From an uncultured Eisenbergiella sp. (GTDB lineage Bacteria > Bacillota > Clostridia > Lachnospirales > Lachnospiraceae), in assembly GCA_947598825.1 (NCBI GenBank), contig CANQFM010000028.1:1-37452 (forward strand): a stretch of DNA of 37,452 nucleotides. Direction: 5' to 3'. Positions 24,123 to 32,506 of the stretch are shown here, one piece after another. Positions within the stretch are counted from its first letter, which is position 1. Each line of letters begins with the position of its first letter. A program made the position numbers and the translations under genes. The notes under the pieces were generated by a model, which was not told the origin of the DNA, made no database searches, and worked only from the letters and a program-made list of their open reading frames with translations.

Positions 24123-25255
24123 CAGAGGAGCTGCTGCAGGAAAAGCTGCAGCTTGTCATCGATAAATTGCTCCATCTTGGGGGAGCGGATTATGAGATGG
24201 ATAAAAAAACGGATGCCAAATCCCAGCATCTGGGACTGGTAGCCAGGGATTTTGGGTTTGAGGAATGGGATTGGCCCCAGGGGATCGGCCTGTACGGCTT
24301 ATATAAAGTAACGCAGCTATATGGGGATGGCGGATATGGGGAATTTTTCAGAGAGTGGTTCTCCCAGAATTTTACCCGGGGACTTCCCTCCAGAAACGTC
24401 AACACTACGGCGCCCTTCCTGGCGTTGTCATATTTGGCCTGGGACTGGGAGGAAAAAGGCTATCAGAATACATGCCGGGAACGGGCGCAGTGGCTTATGG
24501 AACTGCTTCCCAAAACGAAGGAAAACGGTTTTCAGCATGTGACCAGTGCCATTGGGGATCGGCAGGCGGTCCGTCTAAACGACGGCGAACTGTGGATCGA
24601 TACGCTGGTTATGGCGGTGCTGTTCCTAAACCGCATGGGCATGACAGAGGACAATATCAGGTGGAGGGAGGAGGCGCTGCACCAGTTCCTGCTGCATATC
24701 AAATATTTGTATCATAAGGAGAGCGGCCTGTTTTTCCATGGCTGGAGTTTTCTGAGAAACGATAATTTCGGCAGCGTTTTCTGGTGCAGGGGGAATTCCT
24801 GGTTTACCTTCGGCGTGCTGGAATACCTGGAACAGTGCGGCGGACAACTGGACGGCGGTGTCAGGAAGTATTTGGAGGAAGTATTTTGCGCGCAGGTAAA
24901 CGCGCTAGTCCATCTGCAGGATGTTTCGGGCCTGTGGCATACTGTCCTGACGGAAACGGACAGTTATCTGGAGGTATCCGGCAGCGCCGCAATCGCCGCA
25001 GGAATCCTGAAGGGCGTGAGGATGAGGCTTTTGCCTGAGGAATATGGGCAATACGCTGTCAAGGCTGTGGAGGCCATATGTGAAAACATTGCGGAGGATG
25101 GCACGGTATTAAACGTATCGGCGGGAACGGCCATTGGCCTGGACTCGGACTATTATAAAAACGTGATGGTCAGGCCCATGGCATATGGTCAGTCACTGGT
25201 TATCATAGCCTTGTGCGAGGCTTTGAAACAGTATGAAAAGGAGAAAAGTATATGA
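24116..25255 (+). CDS. GH88/GH105 unsaturated uronyl hydrolase
   Basis: The family removes the 4,5-unsaturated uronic acid that polysaccharide lyases leave on oligosaccharide ends, by hydrating the double bond. The alpha6/alpha6-barrel signatures are present: WPQGIGLYGLYKVTQLYG (53-70), the aspartate motif LWIDTLVMAVLFLNRMG (Asp162, likely equivalent to the catalytic Asp of YteR), FWCRGNSWFTFGVLEYL, and a C-terminal MVRPMAYGQSLVIIALCE. The 379 residues fit GH105. No signal peptide is seen, so it acts in the cytoplasm on imported oligosaccharides. It starts at TTG 24116 behind GGAGGTG, overlapping the previous gene by 7 nt, and ends in an ATGA overlap with the binding-protein gene. No lyase gene is in the window. 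Confidence 0.88.
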   Translation: MLTEELLQEKLQLVIDKLLHLGGADYEMDKKTDAKSQHLGLVARDFGFEEWDWPQGIGLYGLYKVTQLYGDGGYGEFFREWFSQNFTRGLPSRNVNTTAPFLALSYLAWDWEEKGYQNTCRERAQWLMELLPKTKENGFQHVTSAIGDRQAVRLNDGELWIDTLVMAVLFLNRMGMTEDNIRWREEALHQFLLHIKYLYHKESGLFFHGWSFLRNDNFGSVFWCRGNSWFTFGVLEYLEQCGGQLDGGVRKYLEEVFCAQVNALVHLQDVSGLWHTVLTETDSYLEVSGSAAIAAGILKGVRMRLLPEEYGQYAVKAVEAICENIAEDGTVLNVSAGTAIGLDSDYYKNVMVRPMAYGQSLVIIALCEALKQYEKEKSI

Positions 25256-26604
25256 AAAGAAAATGGATTGGATTACTGATGGCGGCGATGGCGGTAGTTT
25301 CGCTGGCAGGCTGCGGCCGGGAAGGGCAGCCTGCGCAGGGGGCGGCGCCTGAGGCAGAAAAAAAGCAGGAGGAGTCTCAGGCTGCAGCCCAGCCGGAAAT
25401 CGAAGCGTCAGCAGGGGAAGTGACCCTGCGCGTGGGCTGGTGGGGCAGTCAGTCCCGGCACGATCTGACTCAGCAGGTGCTGGATCTATATATGGAAAAG
25501 AATCCCGGTGTGAAGATCGAGGCAGAGTTTACCGACTGGTCCGGCTACTGGGACAAGCTGGCGACGCAGGCAGCCGGCGGAGAACTGCCCGACGTGATCC
25601 AGATGGACTATTCCTATCTGAAACAGTACGCTTCCAGTGAACAACTGGCTGATCTGAACGAATATCTGGAAAGCGGTGTGATCGACCGTTCGCAGATCAG
25701 CGACAGCATTATTGAAAGCGGAACGGTGGACGGAAGCTGCTATGCAATTTCCCTCGGCAGCACGGCGCCAATGGTACTCTATGATAAGGCAACGGTGGAG
25801 GAAGCAGGGATCACGATCCCGGTGCATCCCACGCTGCAGGAGTTTTACGACATCTGTCAGGAGGTTTATGACAAGACCGGCGTGCCCGCTTATTATGAGA
25901 GCGGCATGACTGTTATCCAGTATAATTCCAGAGCGATGGGCGGAGAGTTTTTTGCAGATGCGCTTGCCGGGAAGCAGGACGCCATAAAAAAACACTTTGA
26001 ATGGGTAGAAAAGTTTGCGAAAGCTCCGTTCTGTATCCCTGCAGATATTCTGTCGGAGAAAAATCCTCAGGTAGTGGACTCCATGCCGATCAATGATCTG
26101 TCCACCTGGAATGTGTTTTCCTTCTCCAATGCCTTTATGAGCATCTATAACGCCTGCGGCGGGGAGAGGGAACTGGGGGCCTTTATGTATCCCACACTTC
26201 CGGAAGCGTCTGCAGAGCCCATGTATTTAAAGCCGGCCATGTTCTTCTCTATCACGGAAAATTCCGCGCATAAGGACGAAGCTGCAAAGTTCATTGACTG
26301 GTTTGTCAACAGCGAGGAGGCCAACCAGATCCTGATGGGAGAAAGGGGCGTGCCCGTCAACAGTCAGGTGGCGGAAATGGTAAAGGGCCTGGTCAGCGAT
26401 ACAGAAAAGATCGCGTATGACTATGTGGCAGAAGTGAATGCGGTGGCTACCGCGGTGGACCCGCCCAACCCTGCCGGTTACAGTGAGGTGGAGGCGGCCT
26501 TGACGACACTGGTGGAGGACATCCGTTATGGAAATAAGACCGGCGCACAGGCGGCAGAGGAGTTTTTCCCGAACGCCAGGAGCATTCTGCAGGCGGCGGA
26601 GTGA
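25252..26604 (+). CDS. Sugar ABC transporter solute-binding lipoprotein
   Basis: An extracellular binding protein of family 1. A lipoprotein signal (MKRKWIGLLMAAMAVVSLAGC, lipobox Cys21) is followed by an Ala/Glu/Gln-rich linker and a mature domain starting near VTLRVGWWGSQSRHDLTQQVLDLYMEKNPGVKIEAEF, a classic start for this family. The 450 residues match oligosaccharide-binding proteins such as YesO-type members. It is translationally coupled to the GH105 gene by an ATGA overlap and precedes two permease genes, so it probably captures the same unsaturated oligosaccharide. Confidence 0.92.
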   Translation: MKRKWIGLLMAAMAVVSLAGCGREGQPAQGAAPEAEKKQEESQAAAQPEIEASAGEVTLRVGWWGSQSRHDLTQQVLDLYMEKNPGVKIEAEFTDWSGYWDKLATQAAGGELPDVIQMDYSYLKQYASSEQLADLNEYLESGVIDRSQISDSIIESGTVDGSCYAISLGSTAPMVLYDKATVEEAGITIPVHPTLQEFYDICQEVYDKTGVPAYYESGMTVIQYNSRAMGGEFFADALAGKQDAIKKHFEWVEKFAKAPFCIPADILSEKNPQVVDSMPINDLSTWNVFSFSNAFMSIYNACGGERELGAFMYPTLPEASAEPMYLKPAMFFSITENSAHKDEAAKFIDWFVNSEEANQILMGERGVPVNSQVAEMVKGLVSDTEKIAYDYVAEVNAVATAVDPPNPAGYSEVEAALTTLVEDIRYGNKTGAQAAEEFFPNARSILQAAE

Positions 26605-26623
26605 GACAGACAGGAGAATCGGA

Positions 26624-27511
26624 ATGACAATTAAGAAAAAAAGAGAACAACTCGTAGGATACCTGTTCATATCTCCGTTTATCATCGGGTTTGTGTGTTT
26701 TATCAGCATTCCCATGCTGTTGTCATTGGGATTCTCTTTTACTAAATATGATATTTTAAGCCCGCCAAAGTTCATTGGACTGGAAAATTACATCACGATG
26801 TTTACACAGGATCCTCTGTTTTGGAAAACCTTTGGCGTAACCATGTTTTATGTGCTGTTTTCAGTGCCATTAAGACTCTTAATGGCACTGGCAGTAGCGC
26901 TGCTTTTGGTAAGGCCCGGAAAGCTGTCCGCATTTTACAGGACGGTATTCTATCTGCCGTCCATCATCGGTTCCAGCGTGGCCATCGCCATACTCTGGAA
27001 GCGGATGTTTGCCAGCAACGGGATGATCAACGCGCTGCTGGGAGAACTGGGGATCCAGAGTAGCGTGGCCTGGCTGGGGCGTTCCGGCACAGCGATCTGG
27101 ACATTGATTCTTCTTGCCGTCTGGCAGTTCGGATCTTCCATGCTGATCTTTCTGGCAGGATTAAAGCAGATCCCCCGATATTTGTATGAGGCTGCTACGG
27201 TGGATGGGGCGAATTGGATTGCGAAATTCTTTAAGATCACGCTTCCCATGCTCTCCCCGACAATCTTTTTTAACCTGATCAATCAGCTCATCAACGGATT
27301 TATGGCATTTACGCAGAGTTTTATCATTACGGAGGGGAAACCGCAGAACACTACCCTGTTTTATGTAGTGTATATGTACCAAAATTCTTTTAAATACAAT
27401 AAGCTGGGATACGGCTGCGCTCTGGCCTGGTTCATGGTGCTGGTAGTGGGCGGGCTGACGGCGCTTCTTTTTTTGACGCAGAAAAGGTGGGTCTATTACG
27501 AAACGGAGTGA
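26624..27511 (+). CDS. Sugar ABC transporter permease (MalF/UgpA type)
   Basis: A 295-residue membrane permease with about six helices, beginning EQLVGYLFISPFIIGFVCFISIPMLLSLGFSFTKYD. The ATPase-contacting EAA loop is YLYEAATVDGANWIAKFFKITLPMLSPT. I start at ATG 26624, which follows CAGGAG; an upstream in-frame start would extend into the previous gene. A perfect 13-bp inverted repeat (26862-26890) lies within its coding sequence. The companion permease follows after 10 nt. Confidence 0.93.
   Translation: MTIKKKREQLVGYLFISPFIIGFVCFISIPMLLSLGFSFTKYDILSPPKFIGLENYITMFTQDPLFWKTFGVTMFYVLFSVPLRLLMALAVALLLVRPGKLSAFYRTVFYLPSIIGSSVAIAILWKRMFASNGMINALLGELGIQSSVAWLGRSGTAIWTLILLAVWQFGSSMLIFLAGLKQIPRYLYEAATVDGANWIAKFFKITLPMLSPTIFFNLINQLINGFMAFTQSFIITEGKPQNTTLFYVVYMYQNSFKYNKLGYGCALAWFMVLVVGGLTALLFLTQKRWVYYETE
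26862..26890. repeat. Perfect 13-bp inverted repeat inside the permease gene
   Basis: CAGTGCCATTAAG (26862-26874) and CTTAATGGCACTG (26878-26890) are exact reverse complements around the 3-nt loop ACT. In the mRNA this would be a very stable hairpin about 240 nt into the coding region. No U-tract follows. It may be a chance result of the Leu/Ala-rich membrane helix or a functional RNA element. Confidence 0.7.
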
Positions 27512-27521
27512 TGGAAAGAAC

Positions 27522-28361
27522 ATGAAAAAAAAGAGGATCAGGACCCTGGTTTACCATATAGTGGTTTTTTCTTTCGCAGCAGTGATGGTTTATCCGGTGC
27601 TGTGGATGATCATGGGATCTTTTAAAACATCTAATGAAATCCTCAATTCTGCCCAGAGTCTTTTGCCGGAAAAGTTTCTTCTGCAGAATTATATCACGGG
27701 CTGGCAGGGATTTGCCGGATATAGCTTTGGTGCCTTTTTTAAAAATTCCATTTTTATTTCCACGGTAGCGACGCTGGGTGCGGTGCTTTCATCTTCGGTG
27801 GTGGGCTTTGGCTTCGCCCGATGCCGTTTTCCAATGAAGAATTTCTGGTTCGGCTGTATGCTGCTGTCCATGATGCTCCCCTTTCAGGTCATCATGATAC
27901 CACAGTATATCCTGTTCAACCGGCTTGGCTGGGTCGGCACCTATCTGCCGCTAATCATACCGCAGTTTTGCGCCCAGGGTTTTTTTGTGTTCCTTAACGT
28001 GCAGTTCATCAAGGGCATTCCGGTTGAACTGGACGAGGCGGCCCGGATAGACGGTGCGGGGATCTTTCAGATTTTCGGTCTGATTATCCTGCCGCTGATC
28101 AAGTCTTCCATCGTGACCAGCGCGATCTTTTCTTTTATGTGGAGATGGGACGATTTTCTGGCGGCGCTTTTGTATCTGAATCAGCCGAAAAAATATCCGG
28201 TGAGCCTGGCTCTCAAGCTCTTTTCTGATCCAACGTCAGGATCTGACTGGGGTGCGATGTTTGCCATGGCCACATTGTCGCTGTTACCCATTTTTATCAT
28301 ATTCATGACAATGCAGCGGTATCTGGTGGAGGGAATTGCTTCGACGGGCATCAAGGGATGA
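27522..28361 (+). CDS. Sugar ABC transporter permease (MalG/UgpE type)
   Basis: The second permease, 279 residues with about six membrane helices. Typical features are an N-terminal helix followed by MVYPVLWMIMGSFKTSNEI, the stretch FWFGCMLLSMMLPFQVIMIPQYILFNRLGW, and the EAA loop VELDEAARIDGAGIFQIFGLIILPLIKSS. It starts at ATG 27522 behind a GGAAAG ribosome site. Its stop lies just before the AGGAGG of the dehydrogenase gene, so the operon continues. As in the other sugar importer of the window, there is no ATPase gene. Confidence 0.93.
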   Translation: MKKKRIRTLVYHIVVFSFAAVMVYPVLWMIMGSFKTSNEILNSAQSLLPEKFLLQNYITGWQGFAGYSFGAFFKNSIFISTVATLGAVLSSSVVGFGFARCRFPMKNFWFGCMLLSMMLPFQVIMIPQYILFNRLGWVGTYLPLIIPQFCAQGFFVFLNVQFIKGIPVELDEAARIDGAGIFQIFGLIILPLIKSSIVTSAIFSFMWRWDDFLAALLYLNQPKKYPVSLALKLFSDPTSGSDWGAMFAMATLSLLPIFIIFMTMQRYLVEGIASTGIKG

Positions 28362-28378
28362 AAACAGGAGGAAGTCAA

Positions 28379-29443
28379 ATGAAAGGTGAAATGAATGCGC
28401 TGGTGCAGTACGCACCTTTTGATAACCGGTATGAGCGGGTGGAGATCCCGCAGATCGGGGAAGAGGAAATCCTGCTTAAAGTGAAAGGATGCGGAATCTG
28501 TGCCGGAGATGTGAAAGCGTATCACGGCGGGCAGCGCATCTGGGGAACCGGTGAGCAGGATCGTTACATCGAAGCGCCCGTGATCGGCGGCCATGAGTTT
28601 TACGGTGAGATCGCAGAAGTGGGAAGGGCAGTTACCGGTTGGAAGGCCGGGGACAGAGTTTGCGTAGAGCAGATTGTGCCCTGCAGGAAATGCGGCTTTT
28701 GCAGAGAAGGGAAATACTGGATGTGCGAAGGCTCTGCGGTATATGGGTTCAAACAGCATGCTGCGGGAGGCTTCGCGGAATATGTAAAACTACATGCCAA
28801 TTCTATCCTGCACAGGTTGCCGGAGGATTTCACGCCGGAGCAGTCCGTATTGATCGAGCCGATCGCCTGCGGAATGCACGCCGTGGATCTGGCCAATATC
28901 CAGCACGAGGACGTGGTGATCGTGGCAGGGTTGGGTGCGATCGGACTTGCCATTGTCAATATGGCCAGGCTCCGTCTGCCGAAAATGATCATCGGTCTGG
29001 ATGTGCGGGATTTCAGGGTAAAAAAGGGGCTGGAGTTTGGCGCGGACGCTGTGGTTAATCCGATGGAAGAGGATGTATATGAAAGGATTCGTGCGTTCAC
29101 CGGCGGAAAGGGCTGTGATGTGTATATTGAAGCTTCGGGAAGTGGGGCCAGCGTGACCCAAGGACTTAATCTGCTGAGGAATCATGGACGATATGTGCAG
29201 ATGGGTGTGTTCGCGAAACAGGTGAACGCGGACTGGAATGTAATCGGAGACGGAAAGGAACTGACCATCCAAGGTTCTCATCTTTCCGCTCTGACTTTTC
29301 AGGCTGTCATTGACGGCATCCGGATGGGCCTGATCAAGACGGACGGTCTGATCAGCCACCGGTTTGCTTTAGAGGACTGGGAACAGGCATTTGAAACAGC
29401 CCAAAAGGATGAGCGTGCGTTGAAGGTGATGCTGATCCCGTAG
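28379..29443 (+). CDS. Zinc-dependent medium-chain alcohol dehydrogenase
   Basis: An NAD(P)-dependent polyol or sugar dehydrogenase of the MDR family. The catalytic zinc site is indicated by CGIC (Cys38) and GGHE (71-73), the structural zinc by Cys102, Cys105, Cys108 and Cys116, and the cofactor fold by VIVAGLGAIGLAIVNMARL. The 354 residues are typical of the sorbitol/threonine/L-idonate dehydrogenase group. I prefer ATG 28379, which follows AGGAGG, to the in-frame ATG at 28358 that overlaps the permease stop. With the two Gfo/Idh/MocA genes it forms a redox module for the imported sugar, perhaps interconverting hydroxyl and keto groups. Confidence 0.9.
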   Translation: MKGEMNALVQYAPFDNRYERVEIPQIGEEEILLKVKGCGICAGDVKAYHGGQRIWGTGEQDRYIEAPVIGGHEFYGEIAEVGRAVTGWKAGDRVCVEQIVPCRKCGFCREGKYWMCEGSAVYGFKQHAAGGFAEYVKLHANSILHRLPEDFTPEQSVLIEPIACGMHAVDLANIQHEDVVIVAGLGAIGLAIVNMARLRLPKMIIGLDVRDFRVKKGLEFGADAVVNPMEEDVYERIRAFTGGKGCDVYIEASGSGASVTQGLNLLRNHGRYVQMGVFAKQVNADWNVIGDGKELTIQGSHLSALTFQAVIDGIRMGLIKTDGLISHRFALEDWEQAFETAQKDERALKVMLIP

Positions 29444-29472
29444 CAAAGGCCAAAAGGCGGATTGGAGAAACG

Positions 29473-30597
29473 TTGAAAAAAACGGTGATTGTGGGTTATG
29501 GCAATATGGGCAGCCAATATGCCGATAGAATTTATGCCGGGGAAATCAAGGGTCTGGCGCTTTATGGGATCCTATGCCGGAACCGGCAGGGGCAGGAGCG
29601 GATTCGGCGGCGAATGCCCCAGGTACAGGTCTTTGGGGATGAAGAGAGCATGTTTGCGCAGAAGGCGCATTTTGACGCTCTGATCATAACCACGCCTCAT
29701 AAAGAGCATATCCGGGTGGTGGAGCATGCGCAGAAGGAGGGGCTTTCCATCCTTTGTGAAAAACCTTTTGGCGTTACCGCGCAGGAATGCGCGCCCGTAG
29801 CTGGTATGACCCGGTCCGCAGACCGCGTCTGCGCGATGATGTTCAACTGGCGTGCCAGGGAGGTCTACCGGCAGGCTCATGATCTTTTGCAGGAAAGGAG
29901 ACTGGGAGCGCTGCATCAGGTAGTATGGACGGCCAATTTCTGGTACAGGCCCGCCTGGTATCATTATGCGTCTCGGTGGCGCAGCAGTTGGAACGGCGAA
30001 GGCGGCGGCCTTTTGATCAATCAGAGCCAGCATCTGCTGGATATGTGGAACTGGCTGTTCGGACAGCCGGTAAGGGTGCGGGCCAAAATAGGATATGGAT
30101 GTTACAGTCATATCCTGGTGGATGATAAGGTGTCCTTATTCTTTTTGCACGACAATGGTATGTGGGGAAATTTTATCACTTCCAGCGGAGATTCGCCCGG
30201 AAGCAATCGTCTGGAGATTCATGGAGAACTGGGGAAACTGGTGGTGGAAGCGGATCGTTATATTACGATATGGGAAAATGAGGTATCCACCTCTTTCGTT
30301 TCTCAGAACGCGAAGGAACTGAATCCGGTGATCCCATATTCTGTGCAAAGCTGGGAGGTAAAGCAGGAAAAAAACGAATATACGGTTGTGCTTCAGAATT
30401 TTGCAGATGCGCTGGAAGGACGGGAGCGGCCTTTGGCGGACTTTGATGATGGACTGCGGGCGCTGGAAAACGCAAACGCAGCATATTTGTCTGATTGGCA
30501 AAACCGGGAGGTAGAGATCCCATGTGACAGCGCCCTTTATGTGCGGGAGTTGGAAAAACGGATGCGGGCCGAAGAAAGAGGGCCGGGTTCTGAGTGA
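29473..30597 (+). CDS. Gfo/Idh/MocA-family oxidoreductase
   Basis: The second member of this family in the operon, 374 residues. The Rossmann start is KKTVIVGYGNMGSQYADRI, the EKP motif is CEKPFG (96-98), and NWRAREVYRQAHDLLQERRLGALHQVVW begins the substrate domain; GEGGGLLINQSQHLLDMWNWLFGQP carries the conserved active-site histidine region. It starts at TTG 29473 after GGAGAAA. It shows little resemblance to the copy at 23142, so the two likely act on different intermediates. It is the last gene of the operon and is convergent with the peptide importer genes, only 43 bp apart, where I see no clear terminator. Confidence 0.88.
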   Translation: MKKTVIVGYGNMGSQYADRIYAGEIKGLALYGILCRNRQGQERIRRRMPQVQVFGDEESMFAQKAHFDALIITTPHKEHIRVVEHAQKEGLSILCEKPFGVTAQECAPVAGMTRSADRVCAMMFNWRAREVYRQAHDLLQERRLGALHQVVWTANFWYRPAWYHYASRWRSSWNGEGGGLLINQSQHLLDMWNWLFGQPVRVRAKIGYGCYSHILVDDKVSLFFLHDNGMWGNFITSSGDSPGSNRLEIHGELGKLVVEADRYITIWENEVSTSFVSQNAKELNPVIPYSVQSWEVKQEKNEYTVVLQNFADALEGRERPLADFDDGLRALENANAAYLSDWQNREVEIPCDSALYVRELEKRMRAEERGPGSE

Positions 30598-30640
30598 CGG
30601 AAGGGCGCCGACCTCTAAATGTGAGCGCATCCGCCCCGCC

Positions 30641-31543
30641 TTATCTCCCGCCGTTTGGATCCAGCGCGTCGCGGAGCGCATCGCCGATGAAGTTGATCGC
30701 GATCACAATGCATACGATCACCAGGCCTGGCGGGAGCCAGAGCCAGGGCTGTTTGGTAAGCACGGTCAGCGATTGGGCACCGTTGAGCATATTGCCCAGG
30801 CTCGCCGTCGGCGGCTGTACGCCCTGGCCAAGAAAACTGAGGGCCGCTTCGTCCAAAATCGACAGGGCCAGCACGGAGGTGGCATAGACCAGTATGGGCG
30901 CCACCGTGTTCGGCAGGATCTCCGAGAACAGGATATGACGAAGCGGCATTCCGGCCACGAGGCTGCCTTTGACGAAATTCGTTTCCCTAAGCCCCAGGAC
31001 GTTGCCACGCACCAGCCTTGCGATGCCGGGCCAGTCCACAAACCCCAGGATCAGGATGATGTTCCATAAACCGGGCCTGAAAATGGCCGCTGCCACCAGG
31101 ACCAGCAGTATGTAGGGGAAGGACATCACCATATCGGTAAAGCGCATAATGATCATATCCGCCAGGCCGCCGAAATATCCGGCCACCAGTCCCAACAGCA
31201 CGCCGATCACTGTGGAGATGGCCGTTGCCATTACGCCCACCAGGAGCGAGATCCTGGTGGCGTACAGCAGCCGGCTGAACATATCCCTGCCGATTTGGTC
31301 CGTACCCAGCCAGAAATCCCGGGAAGGGGCCTGCGCGAAGGGGCCGGCGATCTCGTTTGGCTCATAGGGCGCGATAACGGGCGAGAGCAGCGCTGCGCAT
31401 ACGATGACGCCCAGCACGATCAGGCTTACCGCCGCCAGATGGTGGCGGCGGAAACGCCGGAAGACCATATGCAGATAGCTTTCGCCTGCGAGATCAGTTC
31501 CCGGAGGCTTTTTATTTTTTTCGTCAATTCTGTTCTTTTTCAC
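30641..31543 (-). CDS. Peptide/nickel ABC transporter permease (DppC type)
   Basis: An integral membrane subunit with an N-terminal helix (HHLAAVSLIVLGVIVCAALLSPVIAPY) and the diagnostic DppC stretch FWLGTDQIGRDMFSRLLYATRISLLVG, followed by five more helices. The EAA-like loop is FVKGSLVAGMPLRHILFSEILPNTVAPILV. I start at GTG 31543, which follows TAGGAGA, giving 300 residues, the usual length; the longer open frame would overlap the preceding dppB-like gene. It is the last gene of the five-gene importer operon. Confidence 0.93.
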   Translation of the reverse strand: MKKNRIDEKNKKPPGTDLAGESYLHMVFRRFRRHHLAAVSLIVLGVIVCAALLSPVIAPYEPNEIAGPFAQAPSRDFWLGTDQIGRDMFSRLLYATRISLLVGVMATAISTVIGVLLGLVAGYFGGLADMIIMRFTDMVMSFPYILLVLVAAAIFRPGLWNIILILGFVDWPGIARLVRGNVLGLRETNFVKGSLVAGMPLRHILFSEILPNTVAPILVYATSVLALSILDEAALSFLGQGVQPPTASLGNMLNGAQSLTVLTKQPWLWLPPGLVIVCIVIAINFIGDALRDALDPNGGR

Positions 31544-31554
31544 CCGTTTTTCTC

Positions 31555-32502
31555 CTAATCCAGTTGAATGGTCGGATCGGCCAGCGCATACAGAATATCC
31601 GTGACCAGATTCCCAATTAGTACCACGACGGCGGACAACAGACATACGCCCATGATCACGGGGTAGTCCCTGCCGCTGATGGCGCTCATGGTCATCAGCC
31701 CAAGCCCGGGCCAGGAAAAGATCTGCTCGATGATCACGGCGCCGCCGAACAGCACCGGGATCTCCATTCCGATCACCGTTATGATCGGGATCAGCGCATT
31801 GCGCAGCGCGTGTTTGCAGATCACTTTAAAATGCCCGATCCCTTTGGCCTTTGCGGTTCTGAGATAGTCCTGCTGCAGAATTTCCAATACGGCGCTTCGG
31901 ATATAGCGGATATTGCTGCCGGCCATGGAAAAGGCCAGTACGATCACAGGCATAACCATATGCTTTGCCACATCCGCCGCGCCGCCGTCTGCCCCCAGCG
32001 TCGTCATGCCGCTGGAAGGCAGCCAGCCCAGCCGGACTGTAAAGATATAGATCAGCAAAAGAGAAAGGAAAAAACCGGGCACGCTGCTGCCCAGAAAAGA
32101 GAGCGTTACCACCGTGTAATCCCCTTTTGAATATTGGTGTATCGCGCTGTATATCCCGGCGGGGACCGCCAGAATGAGGCTTGCGATCAGCGATACGCCC
32201 ATCAGAAGGAGGGTGGGCCCGATATGGCTGCCGATCAGATCGCTGACCGGCTGGAAGGACTTGATGGAATACCCCATATTGCCGTGCAAAAGCTGTTTCA
32301 GCCAGAGAAAATACTGCACATAGACGGGCTTATCCAGTCCCAGCGCGATCTCCTTCGCCTCGATTGCCGCCTCGGACACGCGGGGCCCCTGGAGCATGGC
32401 CAGAGGACTGCCCGCCATGCACATGATCGTGTAATCGATGATCGTGATGCCGATCAGGACAGGGATCGCGATTAAAATCCGTTTCAGTATATATTTTCCC
32501 AT
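31555..32502 (-). CDS. Peptide/nickel ABC transporter permease (DppB type)
   Basis: The first permease of the importer, 315 residues with six helices. It begins MGKYILKRILIAIPVLIGITIIDYTIM, has the periplasmic loop LGLDKPVYVQYFLWLKQLLHGNMGYSIKSFQPV, and the ATPase-contacting segment YLRTAKAKGIGHFKVICKHALRNALIPIITVIG, all characteristic of DppB/OppB. It begins 4 nt after the upstream ATPase gene and ends 11 nt before the dppC-like gene. Confidence 0.94.
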   Translation of the reverse strand: MGKYILKRILIAIPVLIGITIIDYTIMCMAGSPLAMLQGPRVSEAAIEAKEIALGLDKPVYVQYFLWLKQLLHGNMGYSIKSFQPVSDLIGSHIGPTLLLMGVSLIASLILAVPAGIYSAIHQYSKGDYTVVTLSFLGSSVPGFFLSLLLIYIFTVRLGWLPSSGMTTLGADGGAADVAKHMVMPVIVLAFSMAGSNIRYIRSAVLEILQQDYLRTAKAKGIGHFKVICKHALRNALIPIITVIGMEIPVLFGGAVIIEQIFSWPGLGLMTMSAISGRDYPVIMGVCLLSAVVVLIGNLVTDILYALADPTIQLD

Positions 32503-32506
32503 CCTC

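Noticed and set aside
30598-30640. Bidirectional terminator between the GH105 operon and the peptide importer
   Set aside because: GC-rich complementarity (GGGCG and CGCCC) is present, but no T-run follows on either strand.
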